DNA from: Brachynemurus nebulosus | Lineage: Eukaryota; Arthropoda; Insecta; Neuroptera; Myrmeleontidae | Direction of reading: 5' to 3' | Length of the DNA: 64,000 nucleotides | Assembly: GCA_035578155.1 (NCBI GenBank) | Contig: JAPWDM010000011.1 | Coordinates: 22,606,375 to 22,670,374 of the forward strand | In this document: piece after piece, positions 22,891 to 33,622 of the stretch | Numbering within the stretch: position 1 is the stretch's first letter | How the letters are laid out: the number at the start of each line of letters is the position of its first letter | Made by a program: the position numbers and the translations under genes | The notes under the pieces: generated by a model | What the model saw: the letters and a program-made list of their open reading frames with translations, nothing else | What the model was told of the DNA's origin: nothing | Databases searched by the model: none

Positions 22891-24297
22891 TAGAGGAAGG
22901 TGGGGCAATATTTAAAATCACTTTTTTTTTATTCTACCATGCGAACACAATTACGTACTTCCACCGCGCACCGTTTTCCTATGACTAACTCTAATTGAAA
23001 GGACAGACCGAACGTATATACTTGTTTGCGATTGATGCATTCAGATGATGTGATAATGCCATGGTGTCCTACCTCCCTATAACATAAATATACCCCTACT
23101 ATAATATAATCCTACCCCCCGCTATTACCAACTTTTATTTTTCTATGTTATAAATACCGAATCCGTTCATCATTATTAATTATTTTCATAGTTAAGTATC
23201 GATTAAATACGTAATTAAGGACTTGAAACAGGCGTATTTTTATATCGACATCAAAATTGACGACTTATAGTAGCTTCTGAAGGCGCACGTGGCGTAAAGA
23301 GTGATATGCGCACGCACGACTGTCGTCACCGTTTAACACTTCCGAGAGTAATCCATTTGAATTTTTTGAATTGTGAACTCGCGTTAGTGTTTAAATTTAT
23401 TGAATTGCCTTGTTTAGTAGTTGCTCACTTATTATTGTCTAATATTCAAAATTCTATGCTCATTGTAATTATTGAAAATGTATAAGTTTTTGGAAACATA
23501 TGCAGGGGGGGGGCAGATATACCCCCACACTGTCAATTTCCCATTAGGTGTCCTTATAGACTAGAAACTATACTGTAGATAAATAATTCTTTTTTCATTA
23601 ATTCTTTGTTTTCCCCCAAACCCGGACAGGGGCTTTACCCTTTGTGCCCCACTGGGGGGACTTCACGTCCTGTATCTCGTGGGGACTCCATCATTCATTA
23701 AACAAATGATATCATGATTTATTCTCGAAATATGCGAAACGATAAATATTTCACAAAAAGTTTTCAATTTTGTTTTTTTTATTATAAAAAACAAACCGTT
23801 AATCCGAATTTGCTGAAAACTTGATCCGATCTTCATTTTTTAGGTACGCATGTAATCAAATTAGTTCGGAGTTGATATCATCATTTGTTCTCCAGATATG
23901 CGAGACGAAAAAAATTCACGAACAGACGAACTAATGAACGCAGACACAGACATAACGCTAAAAACGATGGATTCGGATTCTAGTGACCTTGAACCGTGGA
24001 GATATGTCCAAATTAGCGATTCATAAAATCGAACCCATTACAGTAACTTCTAATGGGAAGTTAATAAACTATGCATATAGGTATTTTCGAATATCAGTCA
24101 CAAACATTAACAAAAATAATATTAGCCGTAAGTAGTTTTACTGTAATTTATTTTCAAATGACTCTTGATAGTTTAAAAATACATATTATGCATTAATATT
24201 TGCATACAGTGTATAATTATAATTTTATCTAAATATAATAATATATAATTTTATTCAAACATTGGGTGACTACAAGTAATGCCCCAACCCCCTCATA
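22891..24297. mobile_element. Possible TA-flanked element
   Basis: The left end TAGAGGAAGGTGGGGCAATA and the inverse of the right end (TATGAGGGGGTTGGGGCATT) are similar with small indels, and TA lies at both edges. The ends resemble other TA-flanked elements in the window whose termini contain runs of G. The interior has C- and G-rich patches (23095-23120, 23500-23530, 23600-23690) and a diverged duplication, with an ATGATATCAT-like block near 23707 and ATCATCATTTGTTCTC at 23878. No coding remnant. Confidence 0.4.
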
Positions 24298-24599
24298 TAA
24301 TTTATACATAGACGCAATAATAAGAATATGTATTGTAGTGATAAGACTGACAGACTGACTGTTCTGATTGTTGTGTTATGTACTATTGTGCTATATTATG
24401 CACTTGTTATATTGTTAATAATAAGTAACAAACTCGGTCAAGTATATACACAAAACGTTCTAATAATAACTGTAAAATCACTACTACAAACTACTGACTG
24501 TGTACAACTCTATGTACTCGTGTAGTGACTAGGGAGTCCTCTGTTCTCGTGGTAGTATTATACTCCGTTTTGTTCCTTTAATATTGATCAGTGTATATA

Positions 24600-25510
24600 T
24601 ACCGTAAAACCGTCTAGACCCGGACACTTTTTTGTATTTTTTGGTATAGTTTTATGTTTATACATGTTTCCTTCATAGATATCACCAATAAAAGTATTAC
24701 CATTAGAAAGAGCGTATATTATTTGTTATATCCCTGACCCATTTGTTTCATTGTAAGCAAAAATAAAAAAAAATAAAAAATAATTAATAAGTGTCCGGGT
24801 CTACACCCCAAATCCGTCTTGACCCGGACACTTACTTAAATAATGTAATATCATGCAAACTAACCCGTCCCGTCGGGTTTAGGACAGTGTTTTATATCGT
24901 CTGATGTCTTTGAACCTGTCAAAGACTTCAAAATATTTTGTGGGAAGGGAGAGGGGGCAATGCATATTATGCCTCTCTATAAAGTAAACATACGATATGA
25001 CACTAGAAGGAGGCATAAACCGCGTAATTCTGGGGGGAATATTAACGTATGGACAGTGGGAGTTACAACTGGTGCGAATCGCGGCCATAGTGTAATAAAC
25101 AGATGTGTCCGGGTTTAAACGGTTAACGGATATATGTATACAGCATGTATTTTTTATATATACATCGAATATAACTTCAAACATCATTAAATGATGCGCG
25201 ATAAAATTCTGAACACATACATGTCAAAACTAAAACAATATAACAATTATGACGAAAATTACATGTCTAAGTTAGAGACACATTTTATTTCTTTGAAAAA
25301 CTGTAGGATAGTTATTCTGTAAAATGAGATAGTAAATGTTGAAATCCGTAGTTTCTATTGGTGCAGCTGTTTAGAGGATGTTTTTCTCTCTCTAATGACG
25401 TCAAGAACAAATGTTTATGGTTGCAGGTTAATGTAGAAATTATTTAATTTGAAGATTGGTGCAAAGTGTCTGGGTCTAGACCTCCTATCCGGGTCTAGAC
25501 GGTTTTACGG

Positions 25511-25512
<2 letters not shown>
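24600..25512. mobile_element. TA-flanked element with CCGGGTCTAGACGG ends
   Basis: The ends TACCGTAAAACCGTCTAGAC and GTCTAGACGGTTTTACGGTA are perfect inverted copies of at least 20 bp, continuing CCCGGA. The terminal phrase recurs inside (GTGTCCGGGTCTACACC near 24791, CCGTCTTGACCCGGACAC near 24812, GTGTCCGGGTTTAAACGG near 25106, GTGTCTGGGTCTAGACC at 25466). TA flanks the left end, and the right end abuts a long (TA)n tract. A minus-strand 102-codon frame (24879-25187) is unrecognised. Confidence 0.8.
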
Positions 25513-25714
<202 letters not shown>

Positions 25715-26292
25715 ATATAAAATATGAATATGAAGGGAAGTCGAAAATGTGTACCAAATAAAGCCACTTTGGTGTTATGGCTGGTTTAATTAGCAATTCA
25801 TTTGCGTAGAGTTAATTGAATAAGTTCTAGTACATTTCGAGAGATGATGTTTTCGCTCATCGGTCTGTAACGCTTTCTTAGATGCTTATACCTAAGTAAA
25901 TTCACACACGCACAAACTATTTTACTAAACGTTTATATTGACAGTAAGAGCAATATCGCCAATTTAAACTTTTGCTCTATCTCTTACTGTTTTCGAGATA
26001 TTTGTTAAATTAAATTTTTACCACATTTTTTGAAGGGCGATTTCACCGTTTTTCCGTAGATAAAAAAATACGTGTCCCTTAGTTTTTAGTGTTCTACAAC
26101 ATATTTAAGTTTCATCAAAACCGACAGGTCCGGCCTCGGGACATTTACTTGCCAGATGAAGAATTGCCGATCTTTACCCACCTTCTTTAGTAGATGTTAT
26201 GGATTGGGTTTATTAAAAATTGTTGTCATTGTTGTTATACTGTCTTTAATGCCTGATAATTATTCCACGTACGCACATACACGAATATCTAA
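25715..26292. other. Spacer with a short inverted repeat
   Basis: An inverted pair ACAGTAAGAGCAA and TTGCTCTATCTCTTACTGT lies at about 25940-25992. The stretch around 26040-26170 is less AT-rich but no coding frame or element end could be recognised. Confidence 0.4.
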
Positions 26293-26678
26293 TACAGTAG
26301 ACTCTTGTTAATTCAAACCTGCGATAATTCGAAACTCTCTATAATTCAAAGGTATCACGAGTTCCCTACAAAATCTCTTTATATTTCGAACTAAAACAAT
26401 ACATTTTTATACACTTGGTAATTCGAAGAAAAAAATTATTGCTATAAAACAAAACGACGCGTTAATTCAAACTCATCGGCGTCAAACACTCGATAATTCA
26501 AAGTTGCAGAGACAAAGAGACAGAAAGATGGTAAGTACATTTTGAGACGACAAGTTCAAGTTCATTCATCGCAAATGCTTAAAAAATTAAAATTGTTACC
26601 TGTGATAATTCGAACCTCTCTATAATTCGTAACATTTTAAGAGTCCCTCGAGTTTCGAATTAACGAAAGTCGACTATA
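26293..26678. mobile_element. pogo/Tigger-like MITE
   Basis: The left end TACAGTAGACTCTTGTTAAT and right end (inverse TATAGTCGACTTTCGTTAAT) are TIRs of the type CAGTAGACTCTCGTTAATTC, with TA flanks. The phrases ATAATTCGAA and CTCTCTATAATTC recur throughout (26331, 26340, 26600, 26622 regions), a subterminal repeat pattern. It is 386 bp and has no coding remnant. Confidence 0.75.
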
Positions 26679-26794
26679 TGCACATTCGCTCAATCCTTAC
26701 GCATCTTACTACTGCACAAGTGCACACTCACGCATACTTAATACATAGTAAGTAGTAAGTTGAGTAACATTAGAAGTATACATAATATACAGAT

Positions 26795-27185
26795 TAGGGA
26801 TGTTATAGATATCCGTAACTGTAACCGAAACTACCGGATATCCGAAATAATTATATATCCGAAACCGAAACCGTATCCGAAATTAAAAGTTTCGGGTTTG
26901 TTTCGGATAATAACAGACAACTGCTATTGGAAAATTGAGTTAAATCGAAGAATATTTTTACTGCATGTGCTTCTTTTGATGGATTTTTGTTGATTCGTGC
27001 TGGGCGTTTACTTTTTTCGGTACAATTTTTTCCGTTTTCCTAAAAAAAAGAAATTATCCGTAACTGTAACCGTATCCGAAACATTTTCTGATATTATTAT
27101 ATATCCGTAACCGAAACCGAAACCGAAAAAGATGTTTTTAAATATCCGTATCCGTATCCGAAATTTCAGATCCATAACATCCCTA
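26795..27185. mobile_element. hAT-type element with TCCGAAACCG repeats and perfect TSD
   Basis: It begins TAGGGATGTTATAGAT and ends ATCCATAACATCCCTA, inverted copies. A perfect 8-bp duplication ATACAGAT flanks it at 26787-26794 and 27186-27193. Both subterminal regions carry clustered ATCCG, AACCGAAACCG and ATATCCG motifs, about a dozen in all, pointing inwards from each end. Frames here (26760-26993 plus, 27008-27223 minus) encode low-complexity runs derived from these motifs. Confidence 0.9.
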
Positions 27186-27209
27186 ATACAGATAATAAAT
27201 GAAATATAT

Positions 27210-27431
27210 AAGTGCCGATGCACACATGCGTGTTTTTACCGCTGCGTGCACGCTGCGGCGCCGCACGGCACCGCAGGTATGTGTCACCACACAATTTAAC
27301 TCAATGTACTTTATAACCGCTGCGGCGCTGCACCGTGCACACAACATGCAAAAACCGTATGTATGCATCACATTTTGCGGTGCCGCTGCGTGCACGCAGC
27401 GGTAAAAAAACACATGTGTGCATCGGCACTT
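27210..27431. mobile_element. GC-rich palindromic MITE
   Basis: The outer arms of about 56 bp are inverted copies: both begin AAGTGCCGATGCACACATG and continue TTTTTACCGCTGCGTGCACG. The centre repeats GCTGCGGCGCTGC and GGTGCCGCTGCG in both orientations. The element is strikingly GC- and CpG-rich beside its neighbours, and several overlapping frames on both strands are a by-product of the palindrome. No clear TSD was identified and the superfamily is unknown. Confidence 0.75.
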
Positions 27432-27865
27432 GTAGTACAACAGACTGGACATTTAGTAAAAACATTTTCTTGTATATGTCTGTTGATTTTTAACTACTTT
27501 TTCTTTTGGCTGCTCTTAGAATATCTGTTTTCTAAAAAGAAAATTATAATGTGGTGCAGTTACTGGTGCAGCGGACCTATCAACAAGATTGCAACTAGAT
27601 ACCTAATCAAAAATGTAAATAAAAAACGAAGCTAGCCAGTGACAGTCAAATTCAAAGCGCTAAGGCGAACTGAACGTATTTTCTCAGCTACCGACGTTGC
27701 CTGTTGAAGACAACTTTGCCATACCACACTTTGTGTTAAAATAATTAAAATTTAATGGCTCATAAGGTTCCTAGAATTATTTTTTAGTAATAGGGATATT
27801 TCTAACAAACTGTTGATATTATATAAATTTTTTTTGATATTGGCAGCTCCAACTTCTGCAAATGG
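27432..27865. other. Spacer without recognised features
   Basis: The plus-strand frame 27363-27635 begins inside the preceding MITE and ends in this spacer. No domain is recognised. Confidence 0.4.
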
Positions 27866-28035
27866 TTAACATCCTGACGGTCATTGACGTCATAAGATAT
27901 CGAAAGAAACCTTACTGACTCACACACCACGTTATTGGACGTCAACAAATCCATATAAAGTGTATTAACTGTTAAAATAATGTACCGGTTAGGCGTTTTT
28001 TAATAAATTATAGGTTATGATCGTCAGGATGTTAA
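27866..28035 (-). mobile_element. TTAA-flanked MITE family, copy 1
   Basis: The ends TTAACATCCTGACGGTCATT and (inverse of right end) TTAACATCCTGACGATCA are TIRs starting at TTAA. The internal sequence, read on the minus strand, shares AATACACTTTATA, GTTGACGTC, ACGTGGTGT, AGTAAGGTTTC and GACGTCAATGACC with copies at 37725-37890 and, more diverged, 43692-43848. Non-coding, 170 bp. TTAA targets point to piggyBac-type mobilisation. Confidence 0.8.
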
Positions 28036-28662
28036 CTTATTTCGACGAGTGTTTTTGAGGAGTTTACAAACTTTAACTGCTATGTTAAAAACTGATTTAT
28101 TAATGACAGTAAAACTCTCTACCCTAACTGCAACCAATCTATATTTTAAAGAAAAATCTATATATAAAATTACTAAATAATTTGACTTTGATATTAAAAA
28201 TTCTTGAAATCCAGATACATCTAGTTGTAACTTCACCAAAAAATTACTACAGATATGCTATGCAAACGCGATTCTTATAATATTTCGATGAATTAATTTT
28301 TTTACACAATAACCCTTATGAATCTGTGTCATTACCGATCCATGTAGAAATTATTCACCCAGTATATTTATGTGACCTTTTATGGCGTAAACGAAATAAC
28401 ATTGATATCTATTTTGATCACGATAGATGTCTGTCGCTGTATGGTATCTAACAATATATAATATATGCAGAATTATTTATGAGTAAAATAGAGCAGTATT
28501 TTAAAATTTATAAAAAAAAGTCATGATATTATAATGATAGATGTTGAGCAGTTATATGTAGAACCTTATGCAGATGTAGCTTACAGTGTTTCTGTTCGTC
28601 CCCCCACCACTAAATTTTTGTAACATAATCACTGTGACTGTCGGTAATTAGATAGCTTGAGC
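28036..28662. other. AT-rich spacer without recognised features
   Basis: The frame 28024-28239 (minus) starts in this spacer and ends inside the TIR of the adjacent MITE. It is not supported as a gene. Confidence 0.4.
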
Positions 28663-28883
28663 CAGGGCCGGATCTACGGGGCAGCGAGGGCACGTGCTCC
28701 CCTGCGAGTATTTAGGCACGCGAAAACGGTGGATTCGACGTTTTTTTTTTTTTGCTTGTCACTTATATTTTCTAGGGAAAAATTTTAAAAATGTCGGTGC
28801 GCCAAAATGTTTAATTTGGCTCGGAAAGGGCGTCAACCGCAAGGTTTGCCCCTCCCCTCCTGATAACTGTATGTCCGGCCCTG
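28663..28883. mobile_element. hAT-type MITE, CAGGGCCGGA ends
   Basis: The ends CAGGGCCGGATC and TGTCCGGCCCTG are inverted hAT-like termini. Flanking octamers GCTTGAGC (28655-28662) and GCTTCATC (28884-28891) match at 6 of 8 positions, so the TSD is diverged. Composition is GC-richer than the surroundings. The 70-codon frame covering it is incidental. Confidence 0.72.
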
Positions 28884-29130
28884 GCTTCATCGCTTATCTC
28901 AGCTAGCTATCTCAATACTCCTAATGAAAATCCGTGTTTTCCTCGTAGGCCAACGAGCTATACCGTAACCTTTTCCACTCAACTGACAAAACGGTATTGG
29001 TGGACCTAGTTTTAAAACAACTACATAATTCTTTTATACATATAAGAATTTTCTCTTCTGCTGTAGTCCATTCTATTGACAACTGCGTTACTATATAGTA
29101 TTAAACTGCGTATTAACGTTACTATTATAA

Positions 29131-29610
29131 TTAGTAATTACCATAATCATCGTCATTTACTGTTTTGTATAACATTGGTTCAGTAAGCTGAGCTTTCTTC
29201 CAATCCATGAAGACAGATAGGAGTAACGTATTACAATTTACGAAGGACATCTGCTTGTAAGTGAGAGAAGCACAGATTGTGAGAATATGTTTTTGTGCAT
29301 TTTTAGGCTTTTGCTTACGTTTTTTTGGGCAAAATAACTGTTTGCTAGACTTACCTTTCGTTAAATTTTTCAAAGGTTTTCATGTGTTAAGCTGCTGTTT
29401 CTATAGTAACTCCGTCGGATCTGGTTGACTTTTTTTCTTGGATCAAACTTCGTGTTGCATGTCTCCTCTCGATCTAATTCTCTTTGGGTTTCATAGTAAA
29501 GACCTAACGCCATTCGCAATTCTGAGGCGGTCATTTTCAAAAAAAGGAAGATTCTTAGATAATACGCCAACTATTGCACCCTTCGGCTACAAATGCGACA
29601 CTCTGCTTTC
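29131..29610 (-). pseudogene. Unrecognised possible coding remnant
   Basis: On the minus strand, two overlapping frames (29570-29370 and 29373-29131) have less biased composition than neighbouring chance frames. The first includes TASELRMALGLYYETQREL. In its reading frame further upstream, across one stop, lies AECRICSRRVQ after a possible acceptor (TTTTTTAG). Just after the first frame stops, ACGAAAG is followed by GTAAGT at about 29352, a consensus splice donor. The second frame includes MSFVNCNTLLLSVFMDWKKA. No family is recognised. It could be a decayed gene, a transposon ORF or chance. Confidence 0.25.
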
Positions 29611-30552
29611 TCCTCCACACCTAAAAAATCTACATCTGCGGAATATTCTAGAACTGTCCAAAATCCTCTAGTCATTCTACTTACTTGGATTTCTTTTTAT
29701 AATAAAAAAAAATCGTGATACTCAAGTTATTACCTAGTTATTGTTATATATACGCTTAGTGAAAAATGATTCTTTTTTTGTTCACCGAACAATACTGAAT
29801 GAAAAGTAAATTTTCGGCAATCAATAAAGAATTGAACGAGTTCAACAAGCGAGCAAAGTTCTAAAGAAAACTTATAACCAACTCTGACAAAATTGGACAA
29901 GACAATGTGTAAGTGGCGAAAAATGAATGTAGTGTCAGTTATTTATTAAGTTTTTTCTATAATAAAAAGAAAGTTGAAAAAGGTGTATTATTAGAGGATA
30001 TTTTTGTATTAGTCACTTCCTGTATACTAAAAGAAAGAAGTTTGTATTGTATATAAAAAAAAAAAGAAGAACAAAGGTACAATTTTAATTCTGAAAAATT
30101 GTTTATGTTCACGAATGAGAAATATTATTTTGTAAAAATGTCGTTGGAAAAAAACAGGGATGAAATGATATATCGATATATGTATAAGTTAGGAGATGAG
30201 GAAGGAGAAATAGTTTCTATTTATTTTGTTTCTGTTTAAGGCCCCACTCTAAACAAAAAAACAAAAATACGAGGATCAAGAATGTTTTTAAATCTACTTG
30301 TATTTTTATTTTTTATATTTTTTTGTTTTTCATGTTTATGTTTTTTTCTTTTCATTTTTTTTTGCATAATTTATAACTTTTACTAAAATTTTGTTTTGAG
30401 AGTTTTTCCATTTCTACTACATCAATTTTCTGATTTGAATTAATACAACTCATTGAATTTGATTCGACTTCAATACACTCTAAAATTTTTTCTTTTTTAA
30501 AAAATATTGGATTTTTGTACACATAAAATATTATTAACATTAACATTGACAA
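29611..30552. other. AT-rich spacer
   Basis: Poly-T and poly-A tracts near 30060 and 30345-30362. The minus frame 30352-30612 is partly derived from the TIR of the next element. Nothing else was recognised. Confidence 0.4.
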
Positions 30553-31136
30553 TACACACACCGGCATAATTAGCGGAACATACAAAAAATCTGTAAAAAT
30601 CAAACAAACCATTTAATTTCAAGAAAATGTTAATCTTATTTAATTATTCACTTAAAATTACATGTTCACAAGTCAATATACCTCTATGTTCGGTAGCAAA
30701 ACAACTAACCATATAAAATTTTGGAATCTTATGTCGTCTAAGAATAATTTATGTTAAAGATTATTTAACAAATAGAAAATGAAACACAGCGTTTTAATCC
30801 CGCTTGGTTCCTCCCGTGCTGTAATCAAAGCTTCCATTCGTTTTTCTATACTCAGAATGATGTTATCTATAGTTTCCTGGGACAGTCTTTGCCATTCTTT
30901 AATTACGGCAGTTTTAAGCTCGACCACATTGAGAAAAAACGGCATTTGAATTCGAAAGTGACAGACCTCTTAAAAAGAATTACATCAATAATAAATAAAA
31001 ACAATTCTATGGAAAGTCAATTGATTCGTTACTTCAATATAATTTAAAGTAAAAATGAAAAAAAAACCGCCAACTTCGTTTAATAAATAGGTTTTTATAT
31101 TTTTTCTATGTTCCGCTAATTATGCCGGTGTGTGTA
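30553..31136 (-). mobile_element. Tc1-like deletion derivative, copy 1
   Basis: The ends TACACACACCGGCATAATTA and TAATTATGCCGGTGTGTGTA are perfect inverted copies (about 29 bp with AGCGGAACAT) flanked by TA. Two further copies occur at 40900-41490 (opposite orientation) and 60033-60609. A transposase C-terminal remnant lies on the minus strand at 30754-30945. The catalytic DDE core is absent, so this is a non-autonomous copy made by internal deletion. Confidence 0.9.
30754..30945 (-). pseudogene. Tc1/mariner transposase C-terminal fragment, copy 1
   Basis: The minus-strand frame contains ELKTAVIKEWQRLSQETIDN then ILSIEKRMEALITAREE. This is the pattern of the end of Tc1-type transposases, where a helix with W, followed by SQETIDNL-like and a basic R-rich segment, precedes the C-terminus. 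About 45 residues match this layout, followed by a short tail to the stop. The DNA-binding and catalytic domains are missing. The same fragment occurs in the other two family copies, which supports its origin from one parental element. The identification is from pattern memory. Confidence 0.7.
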
Positions 31137-31564
31137 TTTCAGTTAGTGTCAAAATTACATTCAATAAAATTTATAGTACCTAAACGAAACATTCGATTTT
31201 TAAGAAGTTTGGTATCAACACTGGAAAAGGCAAACCCGTATTATATGAGTTCTTCAATCAGACCCATCGGATGCCCAGACCCGGGTACTTTTTTCTTCGG
31301 CCAACAAAATTAGCTTTCTGTCATTCAAAAGTTTTTCAAAAATTTTATTACAACATCGCAAACTGGGAAAAATTACATAAGTTTTGGAACCATTGTCCTA
31401 ACTAGTTTTCAAGACGATGAAACTTTCCAGTTTCAAACAAATGTGTGGACTAAATTTAGAAAATCCATGCTTCTTCTTACATAGACAACTGTACGTGGCC
31501 TGCGCACGCATCGGAAAACCTTTTAATTTATTCGTATACTTACCAGATGGAAAAATAAACAGAA
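31137..31564. other. Spacer, nothing recognised
   Basis: The frame 31122-31313 starts in the Tc1-like TIR. Around 31255-31300 the sequence is less AT-rich, but no domain is recognised. Confidence 0.4.
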
Positions 31565-32370
31565 TTAAGGGGACCACTAGTGTGATCGCCTGAAGAAAGG
31601 GTGATTTTTGGGAATTTTTTTTAAAGAAAACTACTATATGGAATGTTTTAATATTTTCAGGATATAATAAAACCATGTATATAATAAAACCATGATAAAA
31701 TTTTTGGACCAAAAAAATTGAAATATCAGTGAGTAATTCAAGATCTCTCAAGGCTCCAAAAAAAAAGTTCCTCCACTGCTGCAGTGATAGCGGCCTTCAC
31801 ACTACCTGAAATCAAAAAAACCAAAAAGCCTATTAAACTAGAAGGTATGGTCCGTGCCGTGAACCTCAATCGAAAAAAAAAGTTGGAATTTAACAAAATG
31901 GCAGTTTTTAAAAAAAAGTTATAAGAGAAGCTGCAGTAAGAATCAAATCGATCGAATGATTTGTCTTCGAGTTATAACTGCAGCAAATTTGAAAAATGTA
32001 GTTTTTCGTAATTTTACCTTTTAGTTTTAATCACTGAGAATTTTTACTAAAATTATTTACGATGTACTCACTATAACGGTCATAGTAAAACTAGATGAGT
32101 CGTTTAAATGTGCCAGGGTCTAGCTTCTCCACAACATGTGACTGGCAGCCACGTCCAGAAACTCCCGAACTATCAACTTTCATACATTTCTCAATACCTC
32201 AAAGTTAACAATGAAAATCAGAATCCACTCTTCGGATGGCTGTAACTCAAAAACTATTTGAGATATGTACTTGAAATTTTAGTATGCTATTTTTAAAGGT
32301 ATAGACTATCAAAACATGCAAAAAAAAATTTCCAATTTTTTGAAAACGTCACACTTGTGGTCCCCCTTAA
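31565..32370. mobile_element. piggyBac-like MITE, GGGGACCAC ends
   Basis: TTAA followed by GGGGACCACTAGTGTGA on the left, and CACACTTGTGGTCCCCC followed by TTAA on the right: inverted ends with two mismatches and a perfect TTAA duplication. The inside is non-coding. The minus-strand 117-codon frame (31398-31751) crosses the left boundary and is incidental. 806 bp. Confidence 0.82.
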
Positions 32371-33131
32371 AGCACAAACACTTTCTTTCTTTGAATGGAA
32401 TTGCAACGCATACTAGGTAGGTACTTGGTAGTTGTTTGTATGTATAATATAAATCCCTTTTAAATAAATTGTATTATGTATAGGTATCAACTTTTTGACG
32501 TGTAGGAAAAAAAATTCTGTAGATGAAGGTGAATATTTCATCGTGCAAAAGGAGTATATTCCTTGTATATTTCAATCTATTTCACACACAGAACTTTGGA
32601 AAATATTTAAATATTCGTTGATCATTGCAATATTTGGTTAGCATGTATAACGCACGTTCAACGTGATTGCAATACAATTTATTTATATAAAAGCTTTTCG
32701 TCATTTTTCATATTGCTTATTCGACATTACGTTTGGAAATTGTTTTTTCCTTTTTTCGTGACTTTCTGTTAATGCTTTAGATTTAAAATATTTATTTACT
32801 GAAAAAAATTATCCCGTTTATTTTGTTTCGTTTTTTCATCTTTATTTTTAGCACAGGTCAAAAATAAGGTTTGATAATGACAATTGATTAACTTTTCCAT
32901 GAGTTTTTTTAATGCTGAGTCAAGTGACACCTTTCGTAGATTTATATAATCCACTGATTACTGAATCGAACATATTAACATATGCTTCGTAGAGATCCAC
33001 AGGCATTAAATTTTATTAAACCCAACTTGTAACCACGGGGACTTGTTTATAAATATTAGATAAACCATCAAATTAATAGTTTAACCGCCATTAAAGCAAT
33101 CACATCAGTCAATTTTTTTGCTTCAGTTTCT
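32371..33131. other. AT-rich spacer, nothing recognised
   Basis: No gene frame of interest and no paired ends. Confidence 0.4.
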
Positions 33132-33614
33132 CAGTGGCGTAGCTGAGGTTATTGACGCCCCTGGCCAGACTTGCAAGCGCCGCTCCCTCTTGGATAAAAA
33201 GAGGGGGAAGGGTTCAGTAACTTAAAAAATCCGCCCCCTATCCAAAATCACATCATACTTCTTCTGTCCTTTTCGCACAAACTACAGCCACCTTGGCTTC
33301 TAGGCACGATTTATCGAACTTCATGGAATTACGAGATAACGACGCCCAGTTTCTTCGTTTCCCAGACTTGTAAAAATGCTAGAAATCTTTTTTACGTTCA
33401 ACTTGTTGCCTAATTTAAGACTAGCCAGTGTAGCCGTTTATCTTAATAGTTATTTTATCTCAGTCAATGTTTTTGAGTAATTTTTTCAATATTCTTAGCG
33501 TCAAAATCACGTAATATCTATACCTTGATGATTAAACGAAACCGTGATGGTGGCACTCCCAGCTCCGGCGCCGCTGGCGGGAGCCATCCCTGCCACCCAC
33601 TTGCTACGCAACTG
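33132..33614. mobile_element. hAT-type element, CAGTGGCGTAGC ends
   Basis: The ends CAGTGGCGTAGC and GCTACGCAACTG are inverted copies (one mismatch) of a terminus common in insect hAT MITEs. Flanking octamers CAGTTTCT (33124-33131) and TAATTTCT (33615-33622) match at 6 of 8 positions. GC-rich patches lie just inside both ends (33155-33200 and 33550-33600). No transposase remnant. Confidence 0.8.
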
Positions 33615-33622
33615 TAATTTCT

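Noticed and set aside
27183..27452. Cysteine/alanine-rich frames of 68-90 codons
   Set aside because: Produced on both strands by the GC-rich palindromic MITE.
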